A DNA stretch of 64,000 nucleotides, taken from positions 1-64,000 of the forward strand of contig PEAD01000001.1 of assembly GCA_002753335.1 (NCBI GenBank). The letters are read 5' to 3'. Shown here piece by piece: positions 35,753-44,924 of this stretch. This DNA is from Nitrospirae bacterium MYbin3. Lineage in GTDB: Bacteria > Nitrospirota > Thermodesulfovibrionia > Thermodesulfovibrionales > Dissulfurispiraceae. Numbering within the stretch: position 1 is the first letter of the stretch; every line of letters begins with the position of its first letter. The position numbers were made by a program, and so were the translations under genes. Below the pieces are notes generated by a model. It saw only the letters and a list, made by a program, of their open reading frames with translations. It searched no databases and had not been told where the DNA came from.

Positions 35753-38386
35753 ATGGATTTAATTGTCACCCACCTGAATGCCGACTTTGATGCGCTCGCA
35801 TCGATGATGGCGGCAAAGAAACTTTACCCTGAAGCAGAGATGGTCTTCCCCGGCTCAATCGAAAAGAGGGTAAGGGATTTTATAGAGGCCTACAAACCGC
35901 TCGAGATAAAGAGACTGCGCCAGATTCAGTTCGATAAGGTCAGCAGGCTGATTGTTGTGGATACGCGGCATCTGGGCAAGACGGAGCAGCTCAAGAAACT
36001 TTTAAACGCAAAAGTTACGGTGCATATTTACGACCACCACCCGGCAACTCCGGATGATATTAAGGGTGAGCTTGAGATTGTTGAGAATGTTGGCGCCGCA
36101 GCAACAATTTTTACCGAGATTTTCGAGAAGAAAAAAATTCATCTGACCCCGTTTGAGGCGACGATTCTTTGCCTCGGGATTTATGAAGAGACAGGCTCTC
36201 TTACCTTCACATCTACGACGCCCAGAGATCTTATCGCTGTTGCATATCTTTTGAGACGGGGGGCAAATCTGAACATAGTCGCAAATTTTTTGACCTCAGA
36301 GATGAGCAGGGAAGAACTTGCATTGATGAACGAGCTCACCCAGTCTCTGCGTGAAGTGATAATAGACGGCGTTCGGATAAAGATAGCCAAAGGATCTCTC
36401 GAAGGTTACGGAGACGTAGCACATCTTGCCCACAAAATAATGGATATCAAAGATACCGATGCTGTGTTTTTGTTTATAGGCATCTCAGATAAGATTCTTA
36501 TTGTTGGAAGAAGCCGGGTTCCGGAATTGAGCGCATCGGAAGTGTTGTCCGATTTTGGCGGCGGCGGCCATGCATATGCAGCGTCTGCCACTATTACCGA
36601 ATCGCCTTTTGAGATGGTTGAAGAGCGGCTTATTGTTTCTATACACAAGCATGTAAAGCCTCAGAAAACAGCTAGGGGCGTAATGACCGCGCCTGTGGTG
36701 GTTGTCTCTTTTGACAAGATGATAAAAGAGGCTGAAGATATGATGACCCGTTACAGTGTGAATGTTCTGCCGCTGGTAAAGAAAGGGAAATACGCAGGTA
36801 TTATCACAAGAGAGGTTGTGGAGAAGGCGCTGTTTCATGGGTTCGGAAAGAGCAGGTGCATAGATTTTGCTTCAACAGATGCGCATACCGTAACCGTTGA
36901 TACGCCTGCTCCCGAAATAGAAACATTGATGATAGAGCATAACCAGCGTTTTGTACCTGTACTGGATGGCGACAGCGTCATCGGTGCGATAACCAGAACT
37001 GATATTATGAGGTCGCTTTACGAAAATTTTCTGCGCAGAAGCGGAATCTCATTTCAGGAGCCGCACGAGGTTAAGTCATCGGCGGTGTTTGGCAAGAACA
37101 TAGCTGCGCTTATCAGGGAGCGCCTTCCTGAGCCCTTGTTCGATTTTCTTCGTACGGCAGGGGCGGCGGCTGACAACCTCGGTATCAGTGTTTATATTGT
37201 GGGCGGGTGCGTCAGGGATCTGCTGAGGGGTGATGAGAATCTTGATATCGATATCGTTGCTGAGGGCGACGGTATAGCGTTTGCAAAAGAGCTCGGCATG
37301 CGTCTAGGCGCGAAGGTTACGGTACACCAAAGGTTCGGCACTGCACAGCTTCTCATCAAAAACTGCCCATGGATGGATGGCCAGAAGGGAAGGATTGACG
37401 TGGCCACCGCAAGGACCGAGTATTACGAATCTCCTGCTGCGCTGCCGAAGGTCGAGACCTCTTCTATAAAGAAAGATCTGTACAGGCGTGATTTTACGAT
37501 AAACACTCTGGCGGTAAAGCTTAATAAAAATGATTTCGGGCGGCTGATAGATTTTTTTGGCGGACAGCGAGACCTGAAGGACAAGGCGATTCGGGTTCTT
37601 CACAACCTTAGTTTTGTGGAAGACCCGACCCGCGCATTCAGGGCGATAAGATTTTCGGAGCGGTTTGGATTCAAAATTACCCGGCATACAGAGAATCTTA
37701 TTAAAACCGCTTTTAAGATGAATATTTTCGGGAAACTTTCGGGAACAAGAATTTATGACGAGATGATGCTGATATTTGCCGAAACAAATCCTCTCAAGGC
37801 TATGAAACGCCTTGATGACTACAATCTGCTCAAGGTTATACATCCAACACTTGCCTTTGACCATACCGCAGAGGCGCTTTTTCAATCGGTGCATGACGCG
37901 CTTTCTTGGTTTGACCTGCTTTTTCTGGGCGAGGAATATGACAGCAGGTTTGTTTATCTTATGGCGCTGCTTCAACCTCTTTCTGTTTCAGAGCGGGAGA
38001 AAGCGCTTGCACGCCTTGCGGTGCCCTCCAAGCCTGCCGAAAAAATAACTGCAGCACTAACACGCACCGCTTTTGTGATCAATAGACTTAAGGGTGATGC
38101 GCCTGTTGAAGCCTACCACCTGCTGATAGCGCAGCCGGTGGAAGCGGTTCTTTTCATAATGGCGATAGCTGATAAAAAGCAGAAAAAGGGTGTCTCACGG
38201 TTCCTTATAGAATTGAGAAGAACGAAGCCTCTGGTTAACGGCAAAGATCTTAAAGCGTGCGGAGTGGCCGAGGGGCCGGTCTATTCCGTAATATTCGAAA
38301 AACTGCTGGATGAAAAACTGCGGGGCAGGCTTCACACAAAGGAAGATGAAATAGAATTTTTGAAAAAGCATAAGTTTTTCTTATAA
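35753..38386 (+). CDS. DHH/DHHA1 - CBS pair - CCA tRNA nucleotidyltransferase fusion
   Basis: 877 residues. Domain order: DHH phosphoesterase (THLNADFDALASM, VVDTRHLG, IYDHHP, GIYEETGSL), DHHA1 with GGGGHAYAAS (near 265), a CBS pair (about 305-430), then a class II poly(A)/CCA nucleotidyltransferase (VYIVGGCVRDLLRG near 481, LDIDIVAEGDG with the Asp-x-Asp metal site, RRDFTINTLA, EDPTRAFRAIRFSERFGF). The fusion is known in Aquificota, Deltaproteobacteria and Nitrospirota, where it can share CCA/poly(A) addition with other enzymes. All catalytic motifs look intact. DHH-DHHA1 modules cleave nanoRNA or cyclic dinucleotides, so the neighbouring c-di-AMP synthase is notable. The 121 bases before it show no recognised site. 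Confidence 0.92.
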   Translation: MDLIVTHLNADFDALASMMAAKKLYPEAEMVFPGSIEKRVRDFIEAYKPLEIKRLRQIQFDKVSRLIVVDTRHLGKTEQLKKLLNAKVTVHIYDHHPATPDDIKGELEIVENVGAAATIFTEIFEKKKIHLTPFEATILCLGIYEETGSLTFTSTTPRDLIAVAYLLRRGANLNIVANFLTSEMSREELALMNELTQSLREVIIDGVRIKIAKGSLEGYGDVAHLAHKIMDIKDTDAVFLFIGISDKILIVGRSRVPELSASEVLSDFGGGGHAYAASATITESPFEMVEERLIVSIHKHVKPQKTARGVMTAPVVVVSFDKMIKEAEDMMTRYSVNVLPLVKKGKYAGIITREVVEKALFHGFGKSRCIDFASTDAHTVTVDTPAPEIETLMIEHNQRFVPVLDGDSVIGAITRTDIMRSLYENFLRRSGISFQEPHEVKSSAVFGKNIAALIRERLPEPLFDFLRTAGAAADNLGISVYIVGGCVRDLLRGDENLDIDIVAEGDGIAFAKELGMRLGAKVTVHQRFGTAQLLIKNCPWMDGQKGRIDVATARTEYYESPAALPKVETSSIKKDLYRRDFTINTLAVKLNKNDFGRLIDFFGGQRDLKDKAIRVLHNLSFVEDPTRAFRAIRFSERFGFKITRHTENLIKTAFKMNIFGKLSGTRIYDEMMLIFAETNPLKAMKRLDDYNLLKVIHPTLAFDHTAEALFQSVHDALSWFDLLFLGEEYDSRFVYLMALLQPLSVSEREKALARLAVPSKPAEKITAALTRTAFVINRLKGDAPVEAYHLLIAQPVEAVLFIMAIADKKQKKGVSRFLIELRRTKPLVNGKDLKACGVAEGPVYSVIFEKLLDEKLRGRLHTKEDEIEFLKKHKFFL

Positions 38387-38461
38387 TCACTTTAAATCCC
38401 TTGTTTTTTCGTTTTAGAAATGTTTTAGTACTTATAATTAATAATTTCTCGAATCAAGCCT

Positions 38462-38905
38462 ATGAAAAATACAGACAAACCCAAAGACACCCTAAAAGAA
38501 GCGATGGCTCTCTACCCTATCGGGATAGTGGCAGAACTTATAGGCATTACGGATCAGACCTTGCGGCTTTATGAAAAGCACGGACTTATTAAGCCGGCAA
38601 GACGCAACAAAAACAGATACTATTCAGAAAATGACGTTAAATGGCTGACTTGTGTAAGGGACCTTATACACAGGAAAAAGATCAGCATAGAAGGTATCAA
38701 GAAACTTCTTGAGTATGCGCCATGTTGGGAGATAACCGACTGTCCACAAGACAAACGTTCAATATGCTCAGCGTATATCGATAAGGGCAAACCCTGCTGG
38801 GAGATGAATAAAACGATCTGCAAAAGAGAGTCGGGCAAGGTGTGTGATGAATGTGTTGTGTATCTTGCCCGCAATTCTAAAAGCAAACAAGAAAAAAAAG
38901 CTTAA
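38462..38905 (+). CDS. MerR-family regulator with Cys-rich (two-CW type) tail
   Basis: 147 residues. The N-terminal MerR winged helix (about 15-85: YPIGIVAELIGITDQTLRLYEKHGLIKPAR) resembles the HspR/GlnR branch. The C-terminal half holds seven cysteines and two Cys-Trp pairs (CWEITDC, CWEMNKTIC, later CDEC), like the two-CW domain found in anaerobe and Nitrospirota proteins, and could bind zinc or an Fe-S cluster. It is likely to be a redox- or metal-dependent repressor. No target is evident; the gene lies between the CCA fusion and the convergent PBP1A gene. Confidence 0.85.
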   Translation: MKNTDKPKDTLKEAMALYPIGIVAELIGITDQTLRLYEKHGLIKPARRNKNRYYSENDVKWLTCVRDLIHRKKISIEGIKKLLEYAPCWEITDCPQDKRSICSAYIDKGKPCWEMNKTICKRESGKVCDECVVYLARNSKSKQEKKA

Positions 38906-38908
38906 ACC

Positions 38909-41206
38909 CTAATCGTAAAGAGTATCTGCAGGCAGTTTCTCCTGAGGTTTGTCGCCAATCTTCTTTTCTGCATGTTTTTTGGGTTGGGTGCCGGATTTAA
39001 AATATTCGAAGATGGCAGACTTTTCATCTCCCGGCAACAAGCCCGAAACTGGATCTATTTGTATTCTTATTATGTCTTCAGGAGCTTGAAAATCTTCGAC
39101 CGAATCACCAGCTAAAACATTCCTCATCATATTGGCCCAGACCGGTGCGGCTGCCCTGCCGCCGACCTCTCCGCTTCCAAGGGATTTTCGCATATCATCA
39201 AAGCCTACCCATACGCATCCCACAAGCTGCGGTGTGTATCCGACGAACCATGCATCTTTATAGTCGTTGCTTGTGCCTGTTTTGCCTGCAGCAGGCCTGC
39301 CAATGGTTGCTCTCATTCCGGTGCCGTAGCGAATGACATCCTGCATCATGGAGGTGATCAGAAAAGATGTCTGAGCGCTTATCGATTCGAGGCCTTCCGG
39401 ATCATTTTCTTCTATCACCGTGCCTATGGAATCGGCCACGTATTTTATCGCAACGGGCGTCATTCTGGTTCCGTTGTTTGCGAATGTGGAATACGCTGCC
39501 GCAAGTTCTAATGGGGTGATGCTTATAGAGCCGAGCGCTATTGTCAGTTCCCTCGGGATTTGTGCCTCTATGCCTAAGTCTTTTGCGAAGGTCAGAACCT
39601 TATCTATGCCTACAGCCTCTACAAGCTTTACGGTAACTATGTTTCGGGAATACGCTAACGCCTCGCGGAGTCTTGTGGGGCCGTAATACTTGCGGTCATA
39701 GTTTTCCGGTCTCCATTCGCCGTTTGGGCCCCCAGAATAGGAAACGGGCTCATCATTAATTATGGTGGCAGGGGTTAAGCCGTGCTCAAGCGCCGAACCA
39801 TAAATAACCGGTTTGAATGCCGAACCCGGCTGCCTTTTGGCGTAAGCAGCGCGGTTGAACTCGCTCTTTGCAAAACTGAACCCGCCAACCAAAGCTTTAA
39901 TATGGCCTGTTTCAGGGTCGATCGCGGTCACAGCCCCTTCAACTTCAGGCTCCTGCTCAAGGCTGAAAGTTACAGCTTTTCCGGCGATGTTCTTAAAACG
40001 AACCCAGACAATATCCCCTTTTTTAAGAATGTCCGGTAGCTTAAAGTTTTTTGTTGTCTTTGTTTTGCCTGTTGCCTTGTCAAATACATTTGCTGCCCAT
40101 GACGCATCGCCCAAATTCAGCTTGCCGGTAATGCCGCGCGCTTTTATTACTGCTTCTTTAGAAGATACCGAATAAACAACTCCGGTAGAAATATCTCCGG
40201 CCGATGCGGAAAACGAAACTCTGTTTTCGCTGTTGTTTTCTTTTAATTCTGCTTTGTGGCCTATAGGGCCGCGCCAGCCACGGCGTTTATCAACCTCACG
40301 CAGCCCCTCCTGCAGGGCTTTCTGGGCTTCGGCCTGCGTTTTCTTGTCCATAGTCGTATAGACACTCAGGCCGCCTTTATAAACCACATCCACGCCGTAT
40401 TTTTTTTCGAGATACTGCCTTACATATTCAAGAAAATAGTTGTAGGAGTCGGTCTGCGAACGTAGAGACGAAAGGTTTATCGGCTGATTTTTGGCGGAGG
40501 AACGCTGAGAAGGGGTGATATATCCTTCCTCTTCCATACGCGCAAGAACCAGCTCCTGACGCTCTTTTGCTTTTACAAGATCATTATAGGGCGAATATGT
40601 GGCCGGCGCTTTAACAAGCGCCGCAAGCAGCGCAGCCTCCGGAAGAGTTATCTGGCCAAGCGATTTGCCGAAATATGTTTTGGCAGCCATTTCTGCTCCG
40701 TAAGCGCCATGCCCAAAATAGACCCTGTTAAGGTACAGCTCGAGTATCTCGTTTTTGGTCAGCTCCTTTTCGAGCTTCATCGCCAACTGCGCCTCTTTAA
40801 GTTTTCTCGCAAAGGTCTTTTCTGATGAGAGGAAAAGCACTTTGGCGAGCTGCTGCGTGATTGTGCTTCCGCCTTCTTTCAGGCTTGCATGCATGATGTC
40901 TTTTACAATCGCACGGGCTATTCCGATATAGTCCAGCCCCTTGTGCTTAAGAAATCTCGAATCTTCCACAGCTACGATCGCATTTTTAAGGTGGGCAGGC
41001 AATTTATCAAATGTAATGTATATGCCCTTTTCGATTTTAAACTCGCCGATAAGAGTATCATCGTCCGCGTAAACCTTTGTGCCCGGAACAGAACGGTATT
41101 TTTTCAGCTCCGAAATCGAGGGAATCCCCATTGCAACGGCCAGATACCCGCCAACAATAAAACCAATAACAACAACTGATATGATTAAGGCAACCTTTGA
41201 ACGCAT
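38909..41206 (-). CDS. mrcA: Penicillin-binding protein 1A
   Basis: 765 residues. An N-terminal membrane anchor is followed by a glycosyltransferase GT51 domain (EDSRFLKHKGLDYIGIARA near 82 with the catalytic Glu, GGSTITQQLAK), an OB-like insertion and a transpeptidase domain: SxxK in GSAFKP near 463, SRN in YSRNIV, and KTGTS near 640. It polymerises and cross-links peptidoglycan in the periplasm. The start is confirmed by a TATAAT box placed only 6 bases upstream, which implies a leaderless message, and by the absence of an SD. It is divergent to ogt with 76 bases between them. Confidence 0.95.
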   Translation of the reverse strand: MRSKVALIISVVVIGFIVGGYLAVAMGIPSISELKKYRSVPGTKVYADDDTLIGEFKIEKGIYITFDKLPAHLKNAIVAVEDSRFLKHKGLDYIGIARAIVKDIMHASLKEGGSTITQQLAKVLFLSSEKTFARKLKEAQLAMKLEKELTKNEILELYLNRVYFGHGAYGAEMAAKTYFGKSLGQITLPEAALLAALVKAPATYSPYNDLVKAKERQELVLARMEEEGYITPSQRSSAKNQPINLSSLRSQTDSYNYFLEYVRQYLEKKYGVDVVYKGGLSVYTTMDKKTQAEAQKALQEGLREVDKRRGWRGPIGHKAELKENNSENRVSFSASAGDISTGVVYSVSSKEAVIKARGITGKLNLGDASWAANVFDKATGKTKTTKNFKLPDILKKGDIVWVRFKNIAGKAVTFSLEQEPEVEGAVTAIDPETGHIKALVGGFSFAKSEFNRAAYAKRQPGSAFKPVIYGSALEHGLTPATIINDEPVSYSGGPNGEWRPENYDRKYYGPTRLREALAYSRNIVTVKLVEAVGIDKVLTFAKDLGIEAQIPRELTIALGSISITPLELAAAYSTFANNGTRMTPVAIKYVADSIGTVIEENDPEGLESISAQTSFLITSMMQDVIRYGTGMRATIGRPAAGKTGTSNDYKDAWFVGYTPQLVGCVWVGFDDMRKSLGSGEVGGRAAAPVWANMMRNVLAGDSVEDFQAPEDIIRIQIDPVSGLLPGDEKSAIFEYFKSGTQPKKHAEKKIGDKPQEKLPADTLYD

Positions 41207-41212
41207 CAGAAA

Positions 41213-41242
41213 ATTATAAACAGGGGGTCATCTTTTTTACAA
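41213..41242 (-). promoter_or_regulatory. Probable mrcA promoter (leaderless start)
   Basis: On the minus strand TTGTAA (41242-41237) is followed after 18 bases by a perfect TATAAT (41218-41213). The expected transcription start falls on the mrcA ATG at 41206. The -35 box is only a partial match. Confidence 0.5.
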
Positions 41243-41247
41243 CGCGC

Positions 41248-41276
41248 TTGACAAGAATCTTCGGGTGCGGTAATTT
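41248..41276 (+). promoter_or_regulatory. Sigma70 promoter of ogt (leaderless start)
   Basis: A perfect TTGACA (41248-41253), a 17-base spacer and TAATTT (41271-41276). The expected start of transcription, seven bases on, coincides with the GTG start codon at 41283, and there is no room for an SD. Confidence 0.7.
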
Positions 41277-41282
41277 TCATTT

Positions 41283-41783
41283 GTGGAACAAAACTTAACA
41301 ACCTTTTTCTACCCAAGCCCCATCGGCGATATCTACTGCACATTTGCTGGTGATTTTATTGTGGACGTGTCGATAGGGAAAAACGAGTCCGGCAATTCTG
41401 TTTCAGAAAAACCATCAAAAACCGCGACACTGTTTTTTAAAGAACTTGACGCTTATTTCAATGGCGATCTGCACAACTTCAAACAGCGTCTGAAATTTCT
41501 TATCGGCACCCCGTTTGAGCAGAAGATATGGCTTGCGCTTAAAACCATTCCTTACGGAGAGTTCAGGACTTACAAATGGATTGCGGAGCAGGCAGGGAGC
41601 CCTTATGCTGTGAGGGCTGCAGGGCAGGCTTTGAAAAAGAACCCGCTGCCCATTGTTCTGCCTTGTCATAGGATTGTGGCGTCAGGTGGAGGCCTCGGCG
41701 GCTTCTCATGCGGGGTTGAAAAAAAGATTTGGCTGTTGAGACATGAAGGAGCGCTAGGCCGCCAGAGTTTGAGGTGGGGCTGA
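41283..41783 (+). CDS. ogt: O6-alkylguanine-DNA alkyltransferase
   Basis: 166 residues with a GTG start. The suicide DNA-repair enzyme moves the alkyl group from O6-alkylguanine to its own cysteine. The active-site motif PCHRIV and the preceding DNA-binding helix (GTPFEQKIWLALKTIPYGEFRTY) are intact, as is the RAAGQALKKNPLPIVL segment with the Arg finger. No Ada activator domain is present, so it is the Ogt/MGMT type. The length is normal for the short form. The promoter is visible directly upstream. Confidence 0.95.
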   Translation: MEQNLTTFFYPSPIGDIYCTFAGDFIVDVSIGKNESGNSVSEKPSKTATLFFKELDAYFNGDLHNFKQRLKFLIGTPFEQKIWLALKTIPYGEFRTYKWIAEQAGSPYAVRAAGQALKKNPLPIVLPCHRIVASGGGLGGFSCGVEKKIWLLRHEGALGRQSLRWG

Positions 41784-41836
41784 GAACAATGGTAGGATTA
41801 AGCAGAGCATCAATAATTTAATGCCGGGAGTTAATA

Positions 41837-42631
41837 ATGAAAGTTACCATTAATGATTTTTTGAAAAAGAAAAATGAGGGCCGGAAGATTACGATTCTTA
41901 CGGCCTATGATTATCCTACCGCCAAAATGGTTGACGAGGCTGGTTTGGACGCGATACTTGTAGGCGATTCACTCGGCATGGTTGTTCAGGGGCTCGAAAA
42001 CACGCTGCCGGTTACTATGGACGAGATGATCTACCACACAAAGATGGTTTCGAGAGCTGCTTTGAGGGCCATGGTTATAGGCGATATGCCGTATATGTCG
42101 TATCAGGCGAGTATCGAGGAAGCGGTTAGAAATGCTGGCAGATTTATCAAAGAGGCAGGGGCGCAGGCTGTCAAACTCGAAGGCGGGCGGGAGGTTGCCG
42201 ACCGCGTGGAGGCGATGACAAAGGCCGAAATTCCGGTTATGGCGCATATCGGTCTTACGCCTCAGGCTGTTCACAGGATGGGCGGTTACAAGGTTCAGGG
42301 CAAGACCGAGGAGGCTGCAAAGCGGTTGCTTGAAGACGCTAAGATTATGCAGGAAGCAGGGGCTGCTTCATTGATTCTTGAAGCGATTCCGTCGGATCTT
42401 GCAAAGCAGATAACGTCAGAGCTTGCTATTCCTACAATCGGTATAGGCGCCGGTGTGTTCTGTGATGGACAGGTTTTGGTAATTCACGATGTTCTTGGAT
42501 TATTCGAGCGCTTTACGCCGAAGTTCGTTAAGAACATCGCCAACCTTAAAGATTCGGCAATGCAGGCGATAGGTGAATACCGCAAAGAAGTTGAAGAGGG
42601 CTTATTTCCTGGCAAGGGACATAGTTTTTGA
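41837..42631 (+). CDS. panB: 3-methyl-2-oxobutanoate hydroxymethyltransferase
   Basis: 264 residues, full length. It makes ketopantoate from 2-oxoisovalerate and methylene-tetrahydrofolate, the first step of pantothenate synthesis. The TIM-barrel landmarks are [28 protein letters not shown] (metal-binding Asp), [15 protein letters not shown] and HIGLTPQ. SD CGGGAG precedes the ATG. No panC or panD follows; instead its last 30 bases overlap the 3' end of the convergent lipoate-ligase-like gene. Confidence 0.96.
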   Translation: MKVTINDFLKKKNEGRKITILTAYDYPTAKMVDEAGLDAILVGDSLGMVVQGLENTLPVTMDEMIYHTKMVSRAALRAMVIGDMPYMSYQASIEEAVRNAGRFIKEAGAQAVKLEGGREVADRVEAMTKAEIPVMAHIGLTPQAVHRMGGYKVQGKTEEAAKRLLEDAKIMQEAGAASLILEAIPSDLAKQITSELAIPTIGIGAGVFCDGQVLVIHDVLGLFERFTPKFVKNIANLKDSAMQAIGEYRKEVEEGLFPGKGHSF

Positions 42632-43414
42632 CAGCTTTTCTCCGAAAGTCCAAGCCTGATTGCCATATTTCTTAGAAACAAGATCTACCGCAAGTTCTTC
42701 TTCATATCGGCTTGGAGTTTCGGTCTTCAGCGTACATCCCAAAGTTTTTTCGAAAGCAGCTTTAACATTTTGTTTAAACCGGTCATAATCCCAATCGTCC
42801 AGGATTTCTTTAATCGCAATCATATGGCTGTCGCTTTTGTTTTTTTGTTTAAATACTGAGCGCTGCAGTTCATAGTTGATCGAATAGGGGATTGACCCTT
42901 GCTGAAGAAAGGCATCCTCCCATCGCTTCTGCGCAGATCCGATAAGTTTTTTGCCTCTGCATGAAACTTCGCCGTAGGATGTGGATTCAAAACATACCGG
43001 GCTTTTTGTCAGGACCGCACCCGATTCTTTTTCAAGTTTCATGGTTACCGGCAGACCTGATTTTTCAAGAGCCTCAGAAAAGGCAAGGCTGATTGCATGA
43101 TAAGTTTCAAAAAGGTTTTTTGCGAACACACCCTCGTTTTTGGCCGAAAAACTGTAGGTCAATTCATCGCCGTGAAGTATGGCCCTTCCTCCGGTAGGTC
43201 TTCTGACAACAGGGATTTGGTGTGCAAAACAGAAATCCGAATCTATATCCGAGATTTTTTGAAAAGAGCCTAAACTTATTGAAACGAGATTCCAGCCGTA
43301 TAGTCTGAGTGTGGGAGTGGATTCGCCTTTTCTAACCGCAGCCGCTATGGCCTCATCGAGCGCCATATTGTAGGCTGCTTCGCATGAGCCTGAATCAAGC
43401 AGCCGCCAAAGCAC
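42602..43414 (-). CDS. LipM-like octanoyl/lipoyl transferase (LplA family)
   Basis: 270 residues of the biotin/lipoate protein ligase fold. [20 protein letters not shown] is the lipoyl-binding signature, [14 protein letters not shown] carries the invariant lysine, and [13 protein letters not shown] carries a Cys at the place of the LipM catalytic cysteine. That favours an octanoyltransferase (LipM) or a lipoate ligase without an adenylation step over classical LplA. The short C-terminal tail fits LipM. It lies 5 bases after CooT in a minus-strand operon with DUF3842. The role is in protein lipoylation in the cytoplasm. Confidence 0.83.
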   Translation of the reverse strand: MLWRLLDSGSCEAAYNMALDEAIAAAVRKGESTPTLRLYGWNLVSISLGSFQKISDIDSDFCFAHQIPVVRRPTGGRAILHGDELTYSFSAKNEGVFAKNLFETYHAISLAFSEALEKSGLPVTMKLEKESGAVLTKSPVCFESTSYGEVSCRGKKLIGSAQKRWEDAFLQQGSIPYSINYELQRSVFKQKNKSDSHMIAIKEILDDWDYDRFKQNVKAAFEKTLGCTLKTETPSRYEEELAVDLVSKKYGNQAWTFGEKLSKTMSLARK

Positions 43415-43419
43415 AGGCT

Positions 43420-43611
43420 CTATTTGCTTTCTTCCAGGAGTATCTTGTGTTTAAGGAGAGAGATTTCCTTTACGCTGCCTTCAAAGGTTTTTTGTTCCCC
43501 GAAAAGGTTTCTAAGGTAAATCCTGCTACCTTCCGGTACAAGCAGGTCAACATTTTCGAGATAAAGATCTTCTTTGCCGTCTTTTACTATGTAGGCGTTG
43601 GCTTCACACAT
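43420..43611 (-). CDS. CooT-family nickel-binding protein
   Basis: 63 residues from the ATG at 43611. A longer start at 43617 exists, but the SD AAGGAGG directly touches that ATG while it is six bases from the second one, so the second is chosen. The protein then starts MCEANAY, which gives the Cys2 of the CooT family that binds Ni(II). The rest (DLLVPEGSRIYLRNLFGEQ then GSVKEISLLKHKILLEE) fits the small Sm-like CooT fold. CooT is known from nickel insertion into CO dehydrogenase, but many members sit away from coo genes, as here. It overlaps the upstream DUF3842 gene by eight bases. Confidence 0.85.
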   Translation of the reverse strand: MCEANAYIVKDGKEDLYLENVDLLVPEGSRIYLRNLFGEQKTFEGSVKEISLLKHKILLEESK

Positions 43612-44020
43612 TTGCATCCTCCTTCACAGCTTCTATCAATTTTTCTATCAGATGAGGCAGCGGCTCTTTAAGGGTTCCGATAATTTCTACGCCTTCCTGA
43701 TTAAGAGGAATAAGCAGCTTGCGTGCTGATGATGAAGTTATAGCCTCCACCATCTTGGGCGTGAGTTCTCCGAGCATACCGTTGGGAAGCACGATGCTCA
43801 AGGAACCCGCAATTATATCAACCCTGCCGACATTCCAGATTATCGCGTTTTCTCCTGTGGCGCCCTTGTTTGCCCGCGTCTTCATCATTGCTGTTGTTGC
43901 TGTTGAGTTTGTTCCGAGCGCCACAATCTCTACTTTGTCGCCAAAAGCCTCTCGAAGCCTTTTTGTTATCAGGCTTCCGATTCCGCCGCCCTGGCCGTCT
44001 ATAACCGCTATTTTCTTCAT
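43604..44020 (-). CDS. DUF3842 family protein
   Basis: 138 residues. It begins KKIAVIDGQGGGIGSLITKRL, a glycine-rich loop of Rossmann type, followed by ALGTNSTATTAMMKTRAN and GSLSIVLPNGMLGELTP, all typical of DUF3842. Biochemical function is not known. It is a common neighbour of CooT; the overlap of eight bases shows translational coupling, so the two probably act together, possibly in nickel handling. Confidence 0.85.
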   Translation of the reverse strand: MKKIAVIDGQGGGIGSLITKRLREAFGDKVEIVALGTNSTATTAMMKTRANKGATGENAIIWNVGRVDIIAGSLSIVLPNGMLGELTPKMVEAITSSSARKLLIPLNQEGVEIIGTLKEPLPHLIEKLIEAVKEDANV

Positions 44021-44137
44021 GTTTTTAAGTATAGAGACTGCTTTGAATGGGTGTCAACCGATTATGGACAAATAGTTCTGCCATATTTCATTATAAAAGT
44101 AAGGGCTTATGCCTTTAACTTTTCCCGGAGGAATGAA

Positions 44138-44902
44138 ATGCTAAACATGAACGCGGTGGATATGGTCCACCACACAATTGATCATAAATTTAAATTCAGA
44201 TGTCATAAAGATATTGCTTGCTTCACCAAATGCTGCAGCGGTATAAACATAATGCTTACGCCCTACGACATTCTAAGGTTGAAAAACAGGCTCGGAATAT
44301 CGTCCGGTGAACTGCTTGGCAAGCACACCTACCTCTATATTGATGAAAAGACCTCGCACCCTTTTATATTCCTGAAAATGAGCAATACGCCTGAACGACT
44401 TTGCCCTTTTTTAAAAGAAGGAGGCTGCAGCATATATGAGGACAGGCCTGCGAACTGCCGCTATTATCCTGTTGGACAGGCTTCGATGAAGAAAACGAAT
44501 GAGGCGACAAATCTGCCTGTGACAGAAGAGTTTTATTTCTTTGTCACAGAACCGCACTGTTTGGGATTTAAAGAGGACAAGGAGTGGACCATAAGAAGCT
44601 GGCGGGATGATCAAGGAGTTGATGTTTACGACGAGATGAACAGAGGCTGGAAGGATATTCTTTTCAGGAAAAACCTGCCTGGACATGAGCTTAACGATAA
44701 GAAGCAAGAGGTCTTTTATATGGCCTGTTACGACCTGGACCGGTTTAGGGATTTTGTGTTCAAAAGCGGTTTTCTTGATAAATTCGATGTTGATGCTCAA
44801 AAGGTCGAAAAGATCAAGAATGATGAAACCGAGCTTATGAAATTTGGTTTCGAATACACGAAGTTTATCTTGATGATGGAGCAGACGCTCAAACTGAAGT
44901 AA
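44138..44902 (+). CDS. YkgJ-type cysteine cluster protein
   Basis: 254 residues from the ATG at 44138, chosen for the SD CGGAGGA six bases upstream. Cysteine pattern typical of the YkgJ (putative zinc or iron chelate) family: FRCHKDIACFTKCCSGI, then LCPFLKEGGCSIYEDRPANCRYYP. The long C-terminal part (about 130-254) is alpha-helical and without motif. YkgJ proteins may bind Zn or Fe; role not proven. It stands alone, divergent from DUF3842 and convergent with dus. Confidence 0.85.
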   Translation: MLNMNAVDMVHHTIDHKFKFRCHKDIACFTKCCSGINIMLTPYDILRLKNRLGISSGELLGKHTYLYIDEKTSHPFIFLKMSNTPERLCPFLKEGGCSIYEDRPANCRYYPVGQASMKKTNEATNLPVTEEFYFFVTEPHCLGFKEDKEWTIRSWRDDQGVDVYDEMNRGWKDILFRKNLPGHELNDKKQEVFYMACYDLDRFRDFVFKSGFLDKFDVDAQKVEKIKNDETELMKFGFEYTKFILMMEQTLKLK

Positions 44903-44924
44903 CTTTGCAGAGGAATCTAAATTT

